This document shows positions 5,755 to 8,487 of a stretch of DNA of 8,487 nucleotides, one piece after another. The notes beneath the pieces are model-generated. The model saw only the letters and a list, made by a program, of their open reading frames with translations, was not told the origin of the DNA and did not search any database. Made by a program: the position numbers and the translations under genes. Origin of the DNA: Bordetella sp. (GTDB lineage Bacteria; Pseudomonadota; Gammaproteobacteria; Burkholderiales; Burkholderiaceae_B). Position 1 is the stretch's first letter; each line of letters begins with the position of its first letter. Location: the NCBI GenBank assembly GCA_027450125.1, contig DAIDKG010000021.1:1-8487 (forward strand), written 5' to 3'.

Positions 5755-7847
5755 TGCTTACCTCCGCGCGCGGATTGCATCCGCGCAGGCGCCGTCGGAA
5801 CCGGCCCGGCCACGATGCCCGCGGGCGGCGGGCTGGAAGGCGCGGGAGCGGGCGCGACCGGCGCCGCCGCGGGTGCGCGCTTCAGGACCGTGCCGGACAG
5901 GGCCGCATTGTCGCTGCCTCCGAATACCGGATCGTGAGCGGCCGCCGCGACCCCGGTCAGCAGCGGCAGGTCCTTCAGCTCTCCGGCGGCTTTTTCCTTC
6001 GGCCTTTCGACCAGCCAGTAGTCGAACATCTTGCGCACGATGGGCGCGGCGACGCTGCCGCCCCAGGTGCCGTGCTCGACAATGACCGCGACTGCGATCT
6101 GCGGATGGTCCACGGGCGCGAAGCCGATATACAGGGCGTGGTCGCGCAGGTTCTTGGGCACTTCGCGCGCCTTCGCGCCGTGCAGGCTGTAGACCTGCGC
6201 CGTGCCGGTCTTGCCGGCCGACTGGTATTGCGCGCCCTGGAAGGCCATGCGCGAGGTGCCGATGCGCGGCACGTCGGCCATCGCCGATTTCACGATGTCG
6301 AAGTACTGCTGCTTGACGGGAATGACATGGTCGATCACCGACGGCACCAGCGTGACCTTGTCGGTGATCGGATTGCGTATCGAGTGCACCAGATGGGGAC
6401 GCCGATAGATGCCGTTGTCGGCCAGCGTCGACACGGCCTGCGCCAGCTGCATCATGGTGAATGCGTTATAGCCCTGCCCCACGGTGAGCGAAACCGACTC
6501 GCCCGGATACCACTGCTGCTGGGCCTTGGTCTTGAACGTGCGGCGCTTCCATGCCTTGGAGGGCAGCACGCCCCGTTTTTCGCCGTCCAGGTCTATGCCC
6601 GTCAGCTGCCCGAAGCCGAACTGCTTGGTGAAGTCGTGCAGCGGGTCCACGCCGATGATCGGTCCGAGCGAGAAGAAATAGGTATCGTCCGACACCACGA
6701 TGGCCTTGTGCAGGTCGACCGACCCGAAAGCCTCGCCTCCCGAGTTGTGGAATTTCTGGCCGCCAAACTCGAAATATCCGGGATCCGGGATCTGGGCGTT
6801 GGGGTCGCGCTTGCCCAGCGTCAGCATGGCCAGCGCCACGAAGGGCTTGTAGGTCGATCCGATGGGGAAGGCACTGGTCAGCGGCCGGTCGATCAGCGGA
6901 TGGTCGGGCGACTCGTTGAGCTGCTTCCAGTTGTCCACGTCGATACCGTTGACGAACAGATTCGGGTCGTAAGACGGCATCGAGACAAAGGCCAGCACCT
7001 CGCCCGTGTTCGGATCGATGGCCACCAGCGCGCCGTCCTGGTTGCCGAAAGCCTGCTCGGCCACCCGCTGCAAGCCCATGTCCAGTGACAGCTTCAGGTC
7101 CGACCCGGCCACCGGATCGGTGCGCTTGAGGGTTCGCACCGGCCGCCCGCCCGCGGTGATTTCCACTTCCTGCACGCCGGTCTTGCCGTGCAGCACTTGC
7201 TCGTAGCTTTGCTCTATGCCTTTCTTGCCGATGTATTCGGTGCCGCGGTAGTTGCCGCTCTCGCCTTTCTTGTCGAGCTCTTCGAGGTCGCTGTCGGAAA
7301 TGCGGCTGATGTAGCCCACCACCTGCGCGGCGGCAGCTCCCTGGGGATACTGCCGCACCCAGCGCGCCTTGAGCTCGACGCCGGGAAACATGAAGGCGTG
7401 CGCGGCAAACCACGCAGCTTCGGTGTCGTTGAGATTGTCGCGCAGCGTCACTGTATCCACGCGGCTGGTTTCACCGAGCGCGCGCTTGAACTTGCGCTTG
7501 TCGTTCGGACTCAGGTAGACCACGTGCGACAAGCGGTCAAAGAGCTTGTTGTAGTTGTAGTTGATGCCGAAGTCGGCTGGCGTGACGTCGAGCGTGTAGG
7601 TTCGGTAGTTGCGCGCCAGCACCACGCCGTTGCGGTCGTAGATCTCGCCGCGGCGCGGCGGGATGGGAACCAGCGCGATGCGATTGCGGTCCGCGCGTTC
7701 GGAAAACCCCTGGTAGCGCACCACCTGCAGTACCCAGAAGCGCGATATCAGAATACCGAAGCACACCAGCACGGCCGCCGCCCCCACCAGGGCGCGCAAA
7801 CGAAACCGCTGCTTTTGCTGGAGGCTGGTGTTTTTGAATTCGAACAT
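5751..7847 (-). CDS. mrdA: Penicillin-binding protein 2, elongasome transpeptidase
   Basis: A 698-residue class B PBP that crosslinks new peptidoglycan during cell elongation and activates RodA; the periplasm is its site of action. It has a short cytoplasmic N-terminus, one membrane anchor at about residues 20-42, and the PBP dimerisation or pedestal domain at about 60-240, starting at the RRGEIYDRNG motif (65-74). The transpeptidase domain spans about 265-615. Catalytic motifs are STYK (331-334, nucleophile Ser331), SDD (386-388, the SxD form seen in PBP2 in place of SxN) and KTGTA (546-550). Beyond about residue 640 there is a tail rich in Ala and Pro, so the protein is roughly 60 residues longer than E. 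coli PBP2 (633). The ATG at 7847 lies 24 nt after the mreD stop, with only a weak GAGAG ribosome site. The start is fixed by the FKNTSLQQKQRFRLRALVG N-terminus. It overlaps rodA by 4 nt. Confidence 0.97.
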   Translation of the reverse strand: MFEFKNTSLQQKQRFRLRALVGAAAVLVCFGILISRFWVLQVVRYQGFSERADRNRIALVPIPPRRGEIYDRNGVVLARNYRTYTLDVTPADFGINYNYNKLFDRLSHVVYLSPNDKRKFKRALGETSRVDTVTLRDNLNDTEAAWFAAHAFMFPGVELKARWVRQYPQGAAAAQVVGYISRISDSDLEELDKKGESGNYRGTEYIGKKGIEQSYEQVLHGKTGVQEVEITAGGRPVRTLKRTDPVAGSDLKLSLDMGLQRVAEQAFGNQDGALVAIDPNTGEVLAFVSMPSYDPNLFVNGIDVDNWKQLNESPDHPLIDRPLTSAFPIGSTYKPFVALAMLTLGKRDPNAQIPDPGYFEFGGQKFHNSGGEAFGSVDLHKAIVVSDDTYFFSLGPIIGVDPLHDFTKQFGFGQLTGIDLDGEKRGVLPSKAWKRRTFKTKAQQQWYPGESVSLTVGQGYNAFTMMQLAQAVSTLADNGIYRRPHLVHSIRNPITDKVTLVPSVIDHVIPVKQQYFDIVKSAMADVPRIGTSRMAFQGAQYQSAGKTGTAQVYSLHGAKAREVPKNLRDHALYIGFAPVDHPQIAVAVIVEHGTWGGSVAAPIVRKMFDYWLVERPKEKAAGELKDLPLLTGVAAAAHDPVFGGSDNAALSGTVLKRAPAAAPVAPAPAPSSPPPAGIVAGPVPTAPARMQSARGGKQ
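5760..5765 (-). promoter_or_regulatory. Strong ribosome binding site of rodA inside the end of mrdA
   Basis: GGAGGT on the minus strand, 5 nt before the rodA ATG, lies within the last codons of mrdA (Gly-Gly-Lys-Gln-stop). Combined with the ATGA stop/start overlap it indicates coupled translation of PBP2 and its SEDS partner. Confidence 0.85.
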
Positions 7848-7871
7848 CGCGGCTGCGCTCTCGGGCGGGCC

Positions 7872-8447
7872 TTAGACCGCGGACGATTCCGCGTCGTCCA
7901 GCCTGCGCTGCGGCAGTTGCAGCACCCAGCCCGCGACGGGCCAGAGCGCGGCGGTGATGAGGGCGCCAGCGGCCCACCACCAGCCCGGCCAGTGGCCCGC
8001 CAGCCAGGCAACCACCAGATGCGTGCACAAGGGCGCGAACAGGAATACCGGCAGCATGTGCACGGCCTGGCTCATCAGGTCGAAGCGCTGCAGGCGCCGC
8101 TGCAGCAGCTGCGCGCCGTAGACCACCAGAACGTAGGTGAGCGCGTGGCCGCCCAGCAGGGCCGTATCGTGCACGTCCAGCAGGATGCCGAAGATGAAGG
8201 CCGTCACCAGGCCCACGCGGCGGCTCTCGTACGCGCTCCAGTAGGCCAGCACCAGCGCCATCATGTCGGGCGCGGCTGGCCACAGGCGCCAGGGCAGCAT
8301 CGAGGCGAGCCACACCACGATGAGCGTGGCCCAGACGAACACACCGCGCGCCGGACGCAACAGGCGGTCCGAGTGCGCGTTGCCGACCAGTCCCACCAGC
8401 CGGCCGGAGGCGTCGCGCTGTTCCTGGGAGGACGGGTTAGTTGCCAT
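7872..8447 (-). CDS. mreD: MreD, rod-shape-determining inner-membrane protein
   Basis: A 191-residue integral membrane protein of the elongasome that associates with MreC and supports MreB-directed wall synthesis; it has no known enzymatic activity. About six hydrophobic segments are visible: 34-52, 60-74, 79-95, 102-118, 130-150 and 157-176. The most conserved part of the family is recognisable at 87-103, GILLDVHDTALLGGHAL. The rest is weakly conserved, as usual for MreD, so identification leans partly on gene order: it lies between mreC and mrdA. It is longer than E. coli MreD (162) because of a hydrophilic N-terminus of about 30 residues before the first helix. The ATG at 8447 overlaps the end of mreC by 11 nt and is preceded by AGGAGG at 8457-8462, so the start is well supported. 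Confidence 0.94.
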   Translation of the reverse strand: MATNPSSQEQRDASGRLVGLVGNAHSDRLLRPARGVFVWATLIVVWLASMLPWRLWPAAPDMMALVLAYWSAYESRRVGLVTAFIFGILLDVHDTALLGGHALTYVLVVYGAQLLQRRLQRFDLMSQAVHMLPVFLFAPLCTHLVVAWLAGHWPGWWWAAGALITAALWPVAGWVLQLPQRRLDDAESSAV

Positions 8448-8487
8448 TGTCCTCTTCCTCCTGCATTTTCGTGGCCTTGCCCACGTC
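8437..8487 (-). CDS. mreC: MreC, rod-shape-determining protein (last 16 codons only)
   Basis: The minus strand from the window edge reads DVGKATKMQEEEDNGN and then TAA at 8439-8437, overlapping the mreD start in another frame. The identity rests on position: in proteobacteria mreC lies directly before mreD. The acidic, low-complexity end also fits the variable C-terminal tail of MreC, the periplasmic scaffold protein. The rest of the gene, and presumably mreB, lies beyond the window. No domain can be seen in this fragment, so the call is inference from synteny. Confidence 0.8.
   Translation of the reverse strand, partial: DVGKATKMQEEEDNGN
8457..8462 (-). promoter_or_regulatory. Ribosome binding site of mreD within mreC
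   Basis: AGGAGG on the minus strand lies 9 nt before the mreD ATG and encodes part of the acidic C-terminus of MreC. A second purine-rich GAGGA follows closer to the start. This confirms the 8447 start and the 11-nt overlap. Confidence 0.75.

Noticed and set aside
4486..5937. Long plus-strand open frame opposite rodA and the end of mrdA
   Set aside because: It spans two well-identified minus-strand genes and their junction, and has the same His/Gln/Arg antisense composition without recognisable domains.
5754..7088. Plus-strand open frame opposite mrdA
   Set aside because: It mirrors a complete PBP2 gene whose catalytic motifs are all intact on the minus strand; no start signal or domain supports it.

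Overview
The window comes from a GC-rich Gram-negative chromosome. A tripartite RND drug-efflux system and a compact mreC-mreD-mrdA-rodA cell-shape cluster point to a betaproteobacterium. The protein sequences read most like Bordetella or a close Alcaligenaceae relative; this is inference from family resemblance, not a database result.

Layout. Plus strand, 1-2793: the 3' end of an RND efflux pump gene (AcrB/MexB type), its outer-membrane channel lipoprotein (OprM/NodT type) 11 nt downstream, and a small HAD-type 5'(3')-deoxyribonucleotidase. Minus strand, 2808-8487, read from right to left: the last codons of mreC, then mreD, mrdA (PBP2) and rodA, which form one tightly packed operon. A 184-nt non-coding gap follows, then a Na+/phosphate cotransporter-family protein with a C-terminal PhoU-like domain. 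The nucleotidase and the phosphate transporter converge tail to tail with 14 nt between their stop codons.

How the genes work together. The pump and channel, with a periplasmic adaptor that presumably lies upstream of the window, would export drugs or other amphipathic compounds across both membranes. MreC, MreD, PBP2 and RodA are core parts of the rod complex (elongasome): RodA polymerises glycan from lipid II, PBP2 crosslinks it, and MreC/MreD connect them to MreB filaments. The translational overlaps mreC/mreD (11 nt) and mrdA/rodA (ATGA) fit coupled, stoichiometric synthesis. The nucleotidase and the Na/Pi-PhoU protein are single metabolic or transport genes with no clear link to either system.

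No gene-level novelty is evident; every ORF I accept belongs to a known family. The items most worth a second look are non-coding: a perfect 12-bp inverted repeat with a nested 6-bp hairpin just before the nucleotidase start (2179-2223), and a dense run of short perfect inverted repeats after rodA (4507-4605). No tRNA, rRNA, CRISPR array or mobile element was found. No stretch over 300 nt lacks a gene.
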